NCBI GenBank assembly: GCA_036365515.1
Contig: CM070875.1
Coordinates: 2,205,001 to 2,269,000 of the forward strand
Direction: 5' to 3'
Source: Torymus aiolomorphi
Taxonomy: Eukaryota; Arthropoda; Insecta; Hymenoptera; Torymidae
DNA: 64,000 bases
Numbering within the stretch: the stretch's first letter is position 1; the number at the start of each line of letters is the position of its first letter. The notes under the pieces are model-generated. The model saw nothing but the letters and a program-made list of their open reading frames with translations, searched no databases and had not been told where the DNA came from. The translations under genes were made by a program, and so were the position numbers. Shown here piece by piece: positions 24,320-35,890 of this stretch.

Positions 24320-27300
24320 CTGGAAGAGAGAAAAAGACGGTGCGGGTTCGATTATAAAAAGGTACACCCTTTGTTCATGAAAAAATAAAGAATAGGTGGA
24401 TAAAAATATAAAAATACGTTATCAGTGTCACGTACAGCTCTACTTTCGCTTTCATTCATACAGTGCTAAGGAAAACTATATATAATCTGTATGTCGATGC
24501 AATGAATTTATCTCGGATATGGAAAAAAAGGGGAATATTTCAAAGTAATATCTCTGAAAATGACATCGTTGAGCGGTGCCAATCAAATAAAATATAAATG
24601 AAAAATTTACGTTATTTTATACGATGAACCAAAAAATTCATATATGTATGACTAATCGTTATGAGCTTTTAAAATAAAAATAAATTGCATAAAAAATATA
24701 TACTTATTTTCGTTCATGTACATAAAATCATTTAATGGATAAAAAATTAAACTCGAGTAAAGTTATCGGATTCGCGAATATCGATTATATAGTTCAAGTA
24801 CAATAATTTTAATTTTCGCAATTATGATTTAAACAAGTTTGCGTGTCATCATAATTTATAATTCAGGCGCTTCTGTGCGAGGCGGAAGGATTGCGTATTT
24901 GGTTCGTTAGCTTGATGCATATTGAGAGAATTTTATCGTAATTACTCATTTGTAACGTGAGTGTGCGAGTGCACGTATGCTCGTTGATTCAATCCCCTAA
25001 TGGATCCTGTGTGATATTAATTAATATCATTCCCATGACTACCTTTTAACTTTTAAAGCTACTCACAACTATTTCAATAGCGATCTTCTTAACAACCTTT
25101 TTCTTGAAAGACACATAATATACCATTTACGCAATCACAGAGTCCTGCATGAAGAAACACAAAACTCAAATTTCGGTTTTTATTCTACGGTTAACCGGCT
25201 GAAGCGCTCGTGGAATCTGCTTTCACAAAATATCACCAACATCCTTAATTATACTTTTCAAACGTTCACTAAATTCATTAGTCACTAGTTTTTAGTCCGA
25301 ACATTTTTTACTCTATGAAAATAAATAAATAAGATCAAGAGAAAGAAAATATTCGGATGAGAATGAATAGCGTATGCCGTTAACAATTTCTATTTTTAAT
25401 TATCGAACGTTCGATTGTAATACGATAGCCGAGTGCGGAATAATCCGATTAATTTGCGGCTATATTTACAATATTTATATCGGATAATATAGCTCCGAAT
25501 CCTTATGAAAGTGCTTCTTTTAGAAATTTTCAATATCAAACGTCAATACCTTCCTTACATCAAACTCAAATCATTCTTTTCTGTAAATACGAATGATTTT
25601 CCTTCAATGAATACAACCAAAAGTTTAATTTATCCCGTCCAAAATGTAACCTTAAAATTAATAAGCTGATCGACAGTGCAACCTTCGCCTGCATGAATAA
25701 TAATAAATTTCACATATTACTAATTAAACCTTCAATTAATTTTCGCAAGCAATTAAAACTTATTACAAATATACCCTGCAGCGAGCGCTGGAAGGGGAAC
25801 ATTCGCTCGCTTTCGCGCACACCCGTGATCCGTCGCTATTTTTATTATTCATCAATTTAATAATTCAATCCGGCTTTATGAATTATGAATGACAATATTA
25901 CAATATCAATCCGCAGAAACTGACTTGTTGCTCACGCGGTGGGCTATACACTTGGCAGCGAAAATGTTAATATTATTACCAACGAGTCGAAGAAATAGCG
26001 ACGGAGGAAGAGATACATTTTTCAAGACGCATCTCTTCAAGTAATTTTTGAAAGCTTCTTCTCTCTGAATACATATACATATATATATGCGTGACGACGT
26101 AATTTTTTAATGCCACGGAAATTCCATCCTCTCCCTTGCCCGAAGAACAGAGACCTCCGGTGCATAGAAATTCCAAGTACGTACATATAATGTCGGCTGA
26201 CGATGATTTCATGAGCACCATAATACTGTTATTATGTTCGCTCGCGAAGCTTCTCCCCCGCCCGCAGTGATAAAGGTGAATCCGTCGTAAAGCTCCTAAG
26301 AGGAATGGTAAAAAGGCCTGTCAGAGGGTTCCCCCTCCTCGACTAGTTCCGTCGCGTATGATTAAACTGTCGTGTTCTCGCTCTACAGAGAGAAAGGAAG
26401 ACGCGCGCACTTTACGGCCTCACACAGGACGAGAAGGTCATATAAAACGGGCATTCGATGCAAGAGGTGAGAGTAAGGAAAAGAAACGTATACGTATATA
26501 CACTCGACGTCCCCTCGACTACTGTTTATCGCTAATCCGAGAACGCGCGACTCGCGTAAGCCGTGTAATGGGAAGTGGAGAAATAGAGAGAGATTTTTCT
26601 CTCCTCTCGTTTCCAGGCCGTATACATTACCGGAGGGCTGATCCTCTCCCCATCTCTCCTTATGCATCCTCCGCACCCCACGCGCAGCGAATTACTTTCA
26701 ATTCATCGGGGAAATTTTCTCTCTTAGCTTAATTGGGATGTTTGATTCGCTCTCTCCCACCTACCTACCGTCCCACTGGAATTTTGTTTTCTAATGCAAT
26801 TAACGCTATGGCTGGTAATGCATCAAAGTCTCTCCCGCCTTTTAAAAGACACTCTCGCGTGCGCGTGTGTAATGGGATTCGAGAGTAAGTAGCGCGCACG
26901 ACGACGATTCGGCGCACGTTAATTCGTACAGGGATGAGGAGGAAATTTTCCAAAGGAAAGTTTCCAGGGCTTTATTGAAATCCTAACTACTCTTCTAACT
27001 CGCCCGATTGCTGATGCGAGCTCTACCCCACCGCAAACTTTCTTTAACGAAATTCGCCGATGGTTCGAGTGCTTTAAGGGTAGGAATTGGGGGATTCGAG
27101 ATTGCCCGTAATATTTGTAATGGGATGAAGTTATTAGCTCGTTCGTTCGGCTTCTCTTCGAATGAGGAAAGTTGCCGTAATGCACGCGACTTGTTCCCCC
27201 GTCGCTGTTGTTGTTGTTTTTGCTTGTTTCGCAGCACAAAAGCCCGGAGATTAAGCGTTCGCTGAATCAATATTCCACCGCATTTTTCCACTTCAGTTAA

Positions 27301-28615
27301 AACGCACGCGTGCGGGTATATACTCTTCCGATACAAACGAAATTTTCCGCAGACTCTCTGCCCTCTCGTTAAAAGTCACAGAGAGTGAGAGGAGCGCCTT
27401 CTAACTCGATTGACCCACTCCAAAACTTTCCTGTCTCTCGTATATCGATTACGACCCTCGCTGCACGCCGACGTGTCGCGACGCTTTTTACGCTAATCTC
27501 GGCGACGCTTCTCCCCCTCCGAAGATCGCGTCGTTAAGGGACCGCACTGCACGCTTATCTACGGATGTGCAGCGTTGTGCGTTGTTCGTCAGGTGGATAA
27601 TATATAGCGAGGGGAGCGACGAGCGCGCGTTGATAGATTGCAGCTGCGCTGGGCAGCGCTATGGTCAGACGCACGCGGGAAAATTGATCGCTGGCTCGAT
27701 TTTTCGCGCCAGTGTGCGCGAGGAAGGGAAAATTGGAAGGGACGAGAATCTCGGTGAATACTTTTCATAAGCTTTTGGTGGCGGCAAGGATTGGAAGCTA
27801 ATTAATGGGACAAAGTTTATAGCGCGCGTATAATTATATTTACTTTCGATCGGTGAATTTAAACGGCCGTGCCGAGCGTACATCCGCGTTCGGAAAGAAC
27901 GAGAACGAGGCTGCGAGAGGGGTAAATTTAGTATACAATATTGAAACTGTTAACTACTTCTGAGTGAGTTGTTCCGTCAAAGTTTCGAATTTGGAATTCC
28001 TGCGCGAGGAGCAAATTGATTAACCAATTCGAAACTCGTTACGCGACTACTACTGATATTAGGAGGATGGCTTAAGTACTCATGGTAAACAGTTTTCAAT
28101 TTGTGGAGGTGTAATAGATAACGTGCTATTTTTTCTCTTTTATACCCATCTTTAACATCCGCAGTTTGCAATTTGAATTTGAAATTTAAATTTGAGATGA
28201 TTGAATTAGAAAAGCGTTTAAAAGTTCGGTAAAGCTAAATCCACACGCAGCGTCAGAATGCGCAAGGCGAATCGAGCAAATTTTTTTCTGTAAACGAATT
28301 TCGAGTGCTGTGAATACACTGAGAAAAGGATTTGTTTACTGTTAACATGACATTGTAACTGTTAGCATGCGTATGTTTAAATATGACCAAATATAATTCT
28401 ACGTTAACAGTTAAGTTACCATGTTCTCATAAACAATTTCAATATGTTACCTGAGAACATTGATATTGTAATAGTTACAATATGCTTATTATAGTAGCTT
28501 TTAATCTAATGGTCAATTTTTTACCAGGATGATGTTGTTTTATAACAAAAACATTTGAAATAAAAACATCATTTATTTTTTTACTCCAACGTTTCGAACA
28601 TTTTTATTGTTTATC

Positions 28616-28651
28616 CTGATGAGGGACATAAACAATAAAAATGTCCGAAAC
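28616..28651 (+). ncRNA. Hammerhead-ribozyme-like core in foldback element
   Basis: CTGATGAG (28,616-28,623) is followed by GGACAT, an 11-base loop, ATGTCC, and GAAAC (28,647-28,651). This is the order of the hammerhead catalytic core with a six-pair stem II. The segment after GAAA (CGTTGGAGTAA) pairs perfectly with TTACTCCAACG upstream (28,581-28,591), as an open stem III would, followed by GTT as a possible cleavage triplet. Against it, one G between the core and stem II is unpaired and stem I is not convincing. It could be a decayed ribozyme or a look-alike. Confidence 0.3.
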
Positions 28652-28701
28652 GTTGGAGTAAAAAACTAAATGGAGTTTTTACTTCAAACCTTTTTGTTAT
28701 A

Positions 28702-29675
28702 TATGGGAGCGTCCAGCAGAAACGGGCCACCGAGCGCGCGCGGTGCCTTTTTTCGCGTAAAAGGCGCTCTGTTTAACTCGCTCATAATCGTATGCTGCGT
28801 CTTTGAAAAAAAAACCAAGGACCTATATCAATAGATTTTTTTCTGCTCTTTCCAATTGCGCCATTGTTTTTATTGCGAAACGCGTTCTTCCGGACGAAAA
28901 CTCGAGTTGAATATTGAAAGCCATTTTTCTCAAAGTATATCATGTTTTTTTTCAAAATAAACTACACCATTGGAAAGTACAACTCTTAAGCTTCAAAACC
29001 CTATCTTGGAGAAGTTGGAGAAATAAAGGGTTTAAAAGTAACAACATGAAAAAGACAGCGCCGAGGGTCCGCGCGAGCCCCTCGCGCCCGTGCGTACGGC
29101 ACGTTTAAGTGCACGCTCTATTCAATTCGCTAATAATCGTGTACCAAGTCTCTGAAAAAAAGAACTAAGGACATATATCGATAGATTTTTTCCTGCTCTT
29201 TCCAATGGTGCTATTATGTTTATTCCGAAATGCTTCCTTCTAGTTGAAAATTCCATTTGAATGTTTAAACTCTATTTTTTCAATAAAATATCAGTCTTTT
29301 CTTCAAAATGAATTATATTCTTCAAAAGTACAAGTCTTAAACTATAAAATATTATATTTTTAAGTTGAAACATGAAAAGTTCAAAAATAGTAAGATCAAA
29401 AAGACAGCGGCTGCCCGAACTTTTTACGCTATGCTCAAGGGCGGATTAATACACGCGATGTGCTATTTCGACCTTTCTTTTTTGTAAATATAAAACCCGG
29501 GCACTTCGGGTACTAATCCCAAACAAAAGCATTTCGGAATAAAAATAATAGCACCATTGGAAAGAGCAGGAAAAAATCTATCGATATAGGTCCTTGGTTT
29601 TTTTTTCAAAGACGCAGCATACGATTATGAACGAGTTAAACAGAGCGCCTTTTACGCGAAAAAAGGCACCGCGCG
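28702..29675. mobile_element. Inner foldback element made of two direct repeats and an inverted end
   Basis: Left terminus GGGAGCGTCCAGCAGAAACG is followed by GTGCCTTTTTTCGCGTAAAA, whose reverse complement lies at the right end (29,655-29,673). The first ~140 bases, through TTTCCAATTGCGCCATTG, recur inverted at 29,536-29,672. A diverged direct copy starts near 29,102 with a period of about 350 bases: CTCTTTCCAATGGTGC recurs, and AAAAAGACAGCG ends each unit at 29,047 and 29,398. The right end lacks the counterpart of the first ~35 bases, so it is terminally deleted. There is no coding sequence. Confidence 0.8.
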
Positions 29676-30718
29676 AAAAATGGCTATTAGATTAAAAAAC
29701 TACAATTTACAAGAACTTCTACCATCAGCTACTTTCAAGTCTGAATATGTTATTAGTTAATATAGATATTGTAACTATTACAATATTACATTTTATCGTT
29801 AAACACGTCAAATAGTTGTATTTCAAATAGATAAATATGTTAACAATAACAATATTCTTCTCTTAGTGTAGTCACTAAAGCAAATATTGATTTTTCGCTA
29901 CCAGTGCGCGAGCTCATAACTTTTTCCATTCCTTTTTGACTACCGCTTTATCGGACCATTTATTTAACAAACGCATTTAAAGCATGATCGTTCTTTTATT
30001 CCTATCTATTACAATAATTCCATACACAAATCCCTCAAAAAAAAAATCTGCATCGATAGACATTTATTAAACTATCCCTCCGTATCCGCCACTTCAACAC
30101 TTCTCCGCCAACTACAGAAAAGAGAACGAACCCACGCGCGCAGTCACTGCCCTGCACCCTTCTAAAAATAAAAAAAACAAAGCCTCTCACGCGAAAACGT
30201 TAAAAATGAGCCCAATCAAAAGTACGAGCGTAATCCTTGACCCTCTTGCCATCTGTCATAACCCCCCCCCCCTCCACTCCGCTTTAATTTCCTCGCAGCC
30301 ATTGCTCGACTCAGTGTGTGTATATTGTAAGAAAAACCGGCGAGCGAAGAACCTCATAAAATCAACGCCGCCGCGCGCTCTCTTTCGCTCGGACGAGCGC
30401 CAAGAACAAACGAATTTGCGTGCGCGCGCCCGTATATATAGCACTCGCGCGACAGCGGCGCTCGCACGAAGCAACAAGTGAGCTGAATTCAGTCGGAAAA
30501 TATATATACGTGCACGGTAGAGCGAGACCCTTTTCGCCCCCTCTCCGAAATTTCCCACGGGCTGTAGGAGGGAGAGGAGAGCCGAAAGATGGAGAAGAAT
30601 TTTATGCGGCGAGAGCTGAGCACCGCGGGCTATTCATCAGGAGTCTCCACGTGTGTATATGTGTGTGTATGCGGGTGCGCTAGACGTTAAGGATAAACGA
30701 GCTTCGAGAACCACTTCA

Positions 30719-30751
<33 letters not shown>

Positions 30752-30935
30752 CCTAAACGTGTGTGGATTCTGTAGGAGACAGAGGGGGAGTGGCGACGGT
30801 GTCCGCGCTGTCCTCCGAAATATCGCGTGTTTGTGTACACACGCGGACCTCTGGCATCGTCATTGAAAATTGACTCTCGTAAAACGTCCTCATCAGTCAT
30901 CGGAGATTAAAGAAAAAGAAGCATATGGTAATTAA

Positions 30936-31623
30936 GGACGTTCTCCGGGTCGAAACAGCAATTTTAGTTTTTATATTTTTATATAATGTTTTATTAATTT
31001 GATAATCCAAGAGTAAGTACATGTAACAAATATATACTTGAAAGAACATAAGACAATTTTTTTCAGACAAATTCAGGCAATAGTCACTATGGTATTGTTA
31101 CAATTAAAGACAAAAACTTCAATAAGTTCTTTAAATTTTTTTATTTTTTATCCGATCTTAACGAAATAAAGCTTGTTTTGTTCGTTAAGAAATTTCAGGG
31201 GGAGTATCGATGGGAAAATTTATGATACGAGTTACCAGTACGGCGCAATATCAATTTATTTAAGAAAAGCAAGTCAAGTTTTCATCAAAACTTTTTTAAA
31301 CAAATTGATATTGCGTCGTACTGGTAACTCGTATCATAAATTTTCCCATCGATACTCCCCCTGAAATTTCTTAACGAACAAAACAAGCTTTATTTCGTTA
31401 AGATCGGATAAAAAATAAAAAAATTTAAAGAACTTATTGAAGTTTTTGTCTTTAATTGTAACAATACCATAGTGGCTATTGCCTGAATTTGTCTGAAAAA
31501 AATTGTCTTATGTTCTTTCAAGTATATATTTGTTACATGTACTTACTCTTGGATTATCAAATTAATAAAACATTATATAAAAATATAAAAACTAAAATTG
31601 CTGTTTCGACCCGGAGAACGTCC
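30936..31623. mobile_element. Near-perfect 688-base palindromic element flanked by TTAA
   Basis: Two arms of 322 bases (30,936-31,257 and 31,302-31,623) flank a 44-base spacer. By eye I find two mismatches: TAGTCACTATGG against the complement of CCATAGTGGCTA, and one near TACGGCGCAATA. The ends are GGACGTTCTCCGGGTCG and its reverse complement, bordered by TTAA at 30,932-30,935 and 31,624-31,627. TTAA duplication is typical of piggyBac-type insertion, but the ends are not recognisably piggyBac. It is non-coding and lies inside the receptor intron, so the pre-mRNA would carry a hairpin of about 320 base pairs. Confidence 0.9.
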
Positions 31624-32902
31624 TTAAACGTGCCAGCGCTGGATTAGGAGAACAGCGAGAGTTTTTTGAAATTCGGATTTTCTCGAGTTTTTCATCGTGC
31701 GCGCGTGGTTTTACGAGCTGATTCTCGCTGCTATAGGGGAAGGAGTTATGGAACAGTTCATCTGTGATTCGTAATACGCTGCTGCTGCGCTGCTGCTTCG
31801 AAAGTTTGAAGGAGGTAAGGCATGGATTGGAGTTTTTTCCCGTTTTTTTATTGGGCTTCGAGCTTCGATTGGCAGGGATTCGCGCGAATTTACACTGCTT
31901 TATGCAGAGTTTAAGCTCGGTTTTAGTTCTTGGGGAGAGCGTGAAGTGAACGAGGCGGCGTAAAGTCGAAACGGCGGTTAATTAAAGCGGCTTGTGTAGT
32001 GTCCCGGGGTGTACTTTGTTTTAATATTGCTATAATCTTGGAGTTTCCGAGGCAACAAATCTTTAACTTTAAGTATGACCTTGAAGGATTTTCACGGCTC
32101 TATTAACAGTATTATTTTTAGAGAAGGTTTTTTTAATATCTCAAAGAATGCTAAGTGGCTGTGAACTTTTTATTTGAATGGCACTATCTGAAATATACTT
32201 TTAATTGTCCGTGATAACAATGTTAGTGCGGCGATATATTTTTTAATAACCTGAGAACTTACGTATATTGCTTACGTATTGACTGCTCACTTAGAAACAG
32301 AAACTTTGCCAATATATTCTCTAAAAATGTATAAGTGAATAGTTGCTGACTAACGCAAACAAGTGGACGACTTATTCCTTAGTGAATATTTACTTATTAC
32401 CCAGTTGAAACTTTATTCCACTGCTTCAATAGCTGAATATTCAGTAAAGTATAAATCGATTTTTCCATTTATTCGCACAAATGAACGACTTCTCACTTAT
32501 TCACTTTTAGAGTTAATAAGCAAAATTCTATGTTGGACATTTGCATCAAGTATTCGTAAGCATTCCCGCGACTAAAATTAAAAATACTTTTAGCAATAAT
32601 GGATCCCCACAGGTTTTTAAGCTTTTGCTTTATCAATCGAAACAGACGAGTATGGTAGGACATGCAGTTTACCTAACTTCATACGAATTTGATTGCATTC
32701 ACCCATTTCTTTTTCACTCTTATATTCTACGAAAATACGCAATTCCGAAATGTTCATGTCTGTTCCTAGTTAATTTATAATGTCACGTTCATCCCCTCAT
32801 TTGGCCACAATCTAAAATTCCGAACACATTTTCCAACACACTTAAATTTTTCAAAAAATAAAACTACACTCGCACAGCTGCGTACGTGCACACAGTACTC
32901 AC

Positions 32903-33050
32903 CAATGATAGTGGCGAGTATGATGATGCCGAGCGACAGGGTCGTGAGGATGACCGGTATCTCGGTGTAGTAGGCGAGCGCGCTGCTGTTGCTGCTGCTG
33001 CTGTCGTTCGCCGCCACCGCCAACCGGCTCGCGTTCCTCGCGACCTCCAT
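32903..33050 (-). CDS. 5-HT1: Serotonin 5-HT1-type receptor, first coding exon (N-terminus and start of TM1)
   Basis: First 49 codons plus one base of a class A G-protein-coupled receptor that should bind serotonin at the plasma membrane and, as is known for 5-HT1 receptors, lower cAMP through Gi/o. Residues 1-30 form a short extracellular tail starting MEVARNAS, with sequons N6-A-S, N15-D-S and N21-S-S. Residues 31-49 (IPVILTTLSLGIIILATII) start TM1, and the split Gly codon precedes the conserved Asn of the TM1 GN motif in the next exon. The start is supported by A at -3 and G at +4, and by an in-frame TAG at 33,077-33,075 just upstream. The exon ends ATT G followed by gtgagt, a strong phase-1 donor. 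The frame joins exactly to the exon at 24,319, and the joined TM1-TM2 sequence fits insect 5-HT1/5-HT1A receptors best. Another biogenic-amine subtype is possible but less likely. Confidence 0.92.
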
Positions 33051-33147
33051 GATGCGTCCTCTCCACGACTGAGGCTACTGCGCTCCCGCGGCGACCCGCG
33101 GCGACGGATCCCTCGCACTGATCCTCCTCATCCTTCTCCCGATCCAG
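33051..33147 (-). other. 5' leader part of the receptor exon, with upstream splice acceptor
   Basis: The start-codon exon appears to begin at 33,147. The minus strand reads gttgctctctgtgttgcag just before it, a pyrimidine-rich tract ending in AG. That leaves 97 bases of leader in this exon and implies at least one non-coding exon further upstream, towards higher coordinates. The leader is GC-rich and contains a short upstream reading frame (separate entry). An unspliced transcript starting in this neighbourhood cannot be excluded. Confidence 0.65.
33075..33131 (-). CDS. Upstream ORF of 18 codons in the receptor leader
   Basis: An ATG at 33,131-33,129 opens an 18-codon frame (MRRISARDPSPRVAAGAQ) that stops at TAG 33,077-33,075, 24 bases before the receptor ATG and in the same frame. 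The upstream ATG has A at -3, so initiation is plausible. It would lie in the spliced leader if the acceptor at 33,148 is used. A uORF so close to the main start would be expected to lower translation of the receptor or force reinitiation. No homology is claimed for the peptide. Confidence 0.5.
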   Translation of the reverse strand: MRRISARDPSPRVAAGAQ

Positions 33148-34801
33148 CTGCAACACAGAGAGCAACGTCTTTTTTTTTAATTTTCCAGGCGAGCTAATAA
33201 AAATTTTTATTTCATCTTTTTGATCATTAATTTTCGAACCGAAACGTTTAGAAGGACATTTGAGGGAAAAAAAGTTAATCGCCTTATAGCGAACGAAAAG
33301 ATTATTAAGAAAGTCGATTTGAAATCAGTGTCTGGATAAACTCGCCCTTCGGCGGATTCTATTTCGACTTTTTGCCATTTTCCAATTTACTGGAGCTGAC
33401 AATGTTTTTCTTTTTTTCCTTTTTGTATGACCTTATAATGATGGTACGGAGTTATTTATTACGAAATAAACTTATCACATTATGAGAGAAAAATAAAAGA
33501 ATTCCAACCAATAACCGACCAACTCAAAGAACCTGAGATCCTTAAACTTTTTAATGGATCCGGGTACACGAAATATTCGAAAACTTTGAATTCTATAAAC
33601 GCATTTTATTCGCCCGCGGCCCCTTACCACAAAATTAGCAAAATTTTTCGAAAAATGAGAAGAAGAACGGTCGAAAGTTCACCTTACAAACGCATAGAAC
33701 TCGATGAAGTTTACCGATCAAAGCGCGTTTTCACGCCGGCTTTATACGTGTGATCTCATGCGGAAATCTTGATGGATCGCTGGATATTAGGAGTTTTAGC
33801 TCGCTCGCATTCTTCAACAAAGTTTTTCGGAATCCATCGCCCTGCTTATACATACTCTCGTTCAACGGTTGATAAATCGATTTCCATAACTATCTAATCA
33901 CCCCGGTAACGAATAAATTTAGAGGATTAGCCGCGCGCTACCGCGGATTTTGTATTTATGGATCGCGTTTATAAGCGCCCGCGCGTTTGCCTCGGCCCGT
34001 TGATCCAGCGTTTCGTCGGCGCGGGGCCGTAAATTTTACCGTACGTTTTAATGAAAAGCACGATCAATCTGCGCACGTGGCCGCTTTTACGAGGACATTA
34101 TTTGTTAATCTAATGTAGTCACTAAGTGATTCAATAGGCTTTATGCGCTTTATGCTCTGCCGGACCCTCTCCCTCCCTCTTTCTCTCCACTGTCGACAGG
34201 TTTATAGACGTAATAAGACTTGTAATCACGACGTATACGCTTGTTTTTCAATTTCCCATTATAGCGGTAAACGCGAAATAGCCATGAAGATTTTCCATGA
34301 GTTTTCGTGGCACGCTGTACGCTATAGAGTTTGAATTAGCTCTTAAGAATAGCCTCTTTTATAAGAAGAGAAGACTATATAGTTTCAACTAAATAAACAT
34401 AGCCTTGAATGTTATCGTCACTCCTAATCTGTAGAATTAAAAGTTAAAGCCGACTATATACATACTTCCAAATCTGTTATTTGAAACAATAGAGATAACC
34501 GCGTGTTCGCTTCAAGATCGTATCCGCACCACTTTAACGAGCGCATGCTGGTCCTTGGATACAGTACAACATTTCTTACGTTCCAAATTTCATTACACTC
34601 TAATTCCAAATCCCCAAAATTAGTATATCCATCCTCTCTCCCAGTCATCACAATCAGCCTCCATAAACTTCACCACCCCAAATCCCTCAAAACACCTCCA
34701 TCAGCCGACCCCTATACACATCCGACCTTATATATACCCAAATCCCTCCATCTCCCATAAATATTTCATAAATTACCGAGCGCTTCTCAGCGCGTATAAA
34801 C

Positions 34802-35018
<217 letters not shown>

Positions 35019-35890
35019 GTAAGATTAATCGGGGAGGGCTCAGTCTCGCGAGCGCGCGCTTAGCATATATAGCGCTTTCCTCGGAGAAAAGACGCTGGCG
35101 CGTCAATCGACGGGTAGTTAGCGGCCCGATTAATCCCGATCTCGCTATCTGGCCCCTCATAAATCCGTGGAATTAAAGCGCGCGTGCCTTAAAGCGAGAG
35201 AGAGAGGCGTTCGTTCGATCAACGTCGGTGGCTTGTGGCTGTACGTGTGGGTGTCGCCGCGAGGCGCGAGAGGTGGCATGAATTATTTTGGATCGTTTTG
35301 GTAAGTGAGACAAACGGTCGATGAGGATGGGAATGAAAAGAGTTGAATATGGGGTTGCGCGGTCGATTTGTGCGACACGCGGTTAATTCTTTGAATTGAT
35401 GTTATATAAAGAGATGGAATTGCGGATTCTGCAATTTTTCGAATTTAAAGTGTCTTTTGTGTATATCTAGGTTTCTTGGAACTTAGCAGGCGCGGTAATG
35501 CATTTCTTCGTGCTATAGTATAGTATAGTATAGATGGAGCTCATTCAAGAGTACATGATGGATTGCCCCTCGCGATCATATTTTCCTCGCAATTTTATTG
35601 TCTATCGGGTAAGACATTTTTAACTTTCTCTTTCATTCAACCATGAGGTCATTAGTTTTTTCCCGTCGTCTTTCTGAATTCAGTAAGTTTTTCAGCTTGA
35701 CAAATGGAAGTGAATTCAATTGAATTGAATTATTATAAAAGTATATACGAGCTTCCGAACAAGAATGACAACTGGAACCTTACTTCATTTTGAATCGATC
35801 TTAGATTATGCAGAAAAATTACTATAGTTACAGTAAAATTTAGTCTATTTTCACTAAAAATTAATAAAGTTTTTACTAATAAACCATACT
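35019..35890. other. No gene seen
   Basis: Mixed sequence including a four-unit TATAG repeat at 35,514-35,534. No coding signal. Confidence 0.5.

Larger units (their letters stand above)
28317..29868. mobile_element. TA-target foldback element (CACTGAG family), copy interrupted by another element
   Basis: Starts CACTGAGAAAAGGATTTG and ends in CTTAGTG, with TA on both outer sides (28,315-28,316; 29,869-29,870). Segments 28,317-28,701 and 29,676-29,868 align in reverse orientation with the uninterrupted copy at 50,576-51,053, sharing for example TACAATTTACAAGAACTT. About 970 bases at 28,702-29,675 are absent from that copy. At the right junction the element also lacks the ACAACATCATCCTGG segment that the other copy retains, so the insertion came with or was followed by a small deletion. 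Confidence 0.88.
24320..32902 (-). other. Receptor intron between TM1 and TM2 exons (phase 1)
   Basis: An 8,583-base intron with gtgagt donor and cag acceptor. It is AT-rich next to the acceptor (24.4-25.9 kb), then CpG-rich with short GA/CT tracts (26.2-27.9 kb). It then holds two large insertions: the nested foldback at 28.3-29.9 kb and the near-perfect palindrome at 30.94-31.62 kb. Between the insertions, 29,869-30,935 has mixed repeats including a TG/TA tract near 30,720-30,751. I see no additional exon in it. The scattered short frames show no recognisable domain. Confidence 0.85.

Noticed and set aside
32340..32520. Repeated GTGAATATT/ACTTATT phrases, also near 62,190-62,250
   Set aside because: Too degenerate to define arms or boundaries by eye; possibly an ancient element but not supportable.
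32864..33197. Overlapping 84-103-codon frames across the receptor exon
   Set aside because: They are shadow frames of the GC-rich receptor leader and exon, with low complexity; only the receptor frame gives TM1 and joins to the TM2 exon.
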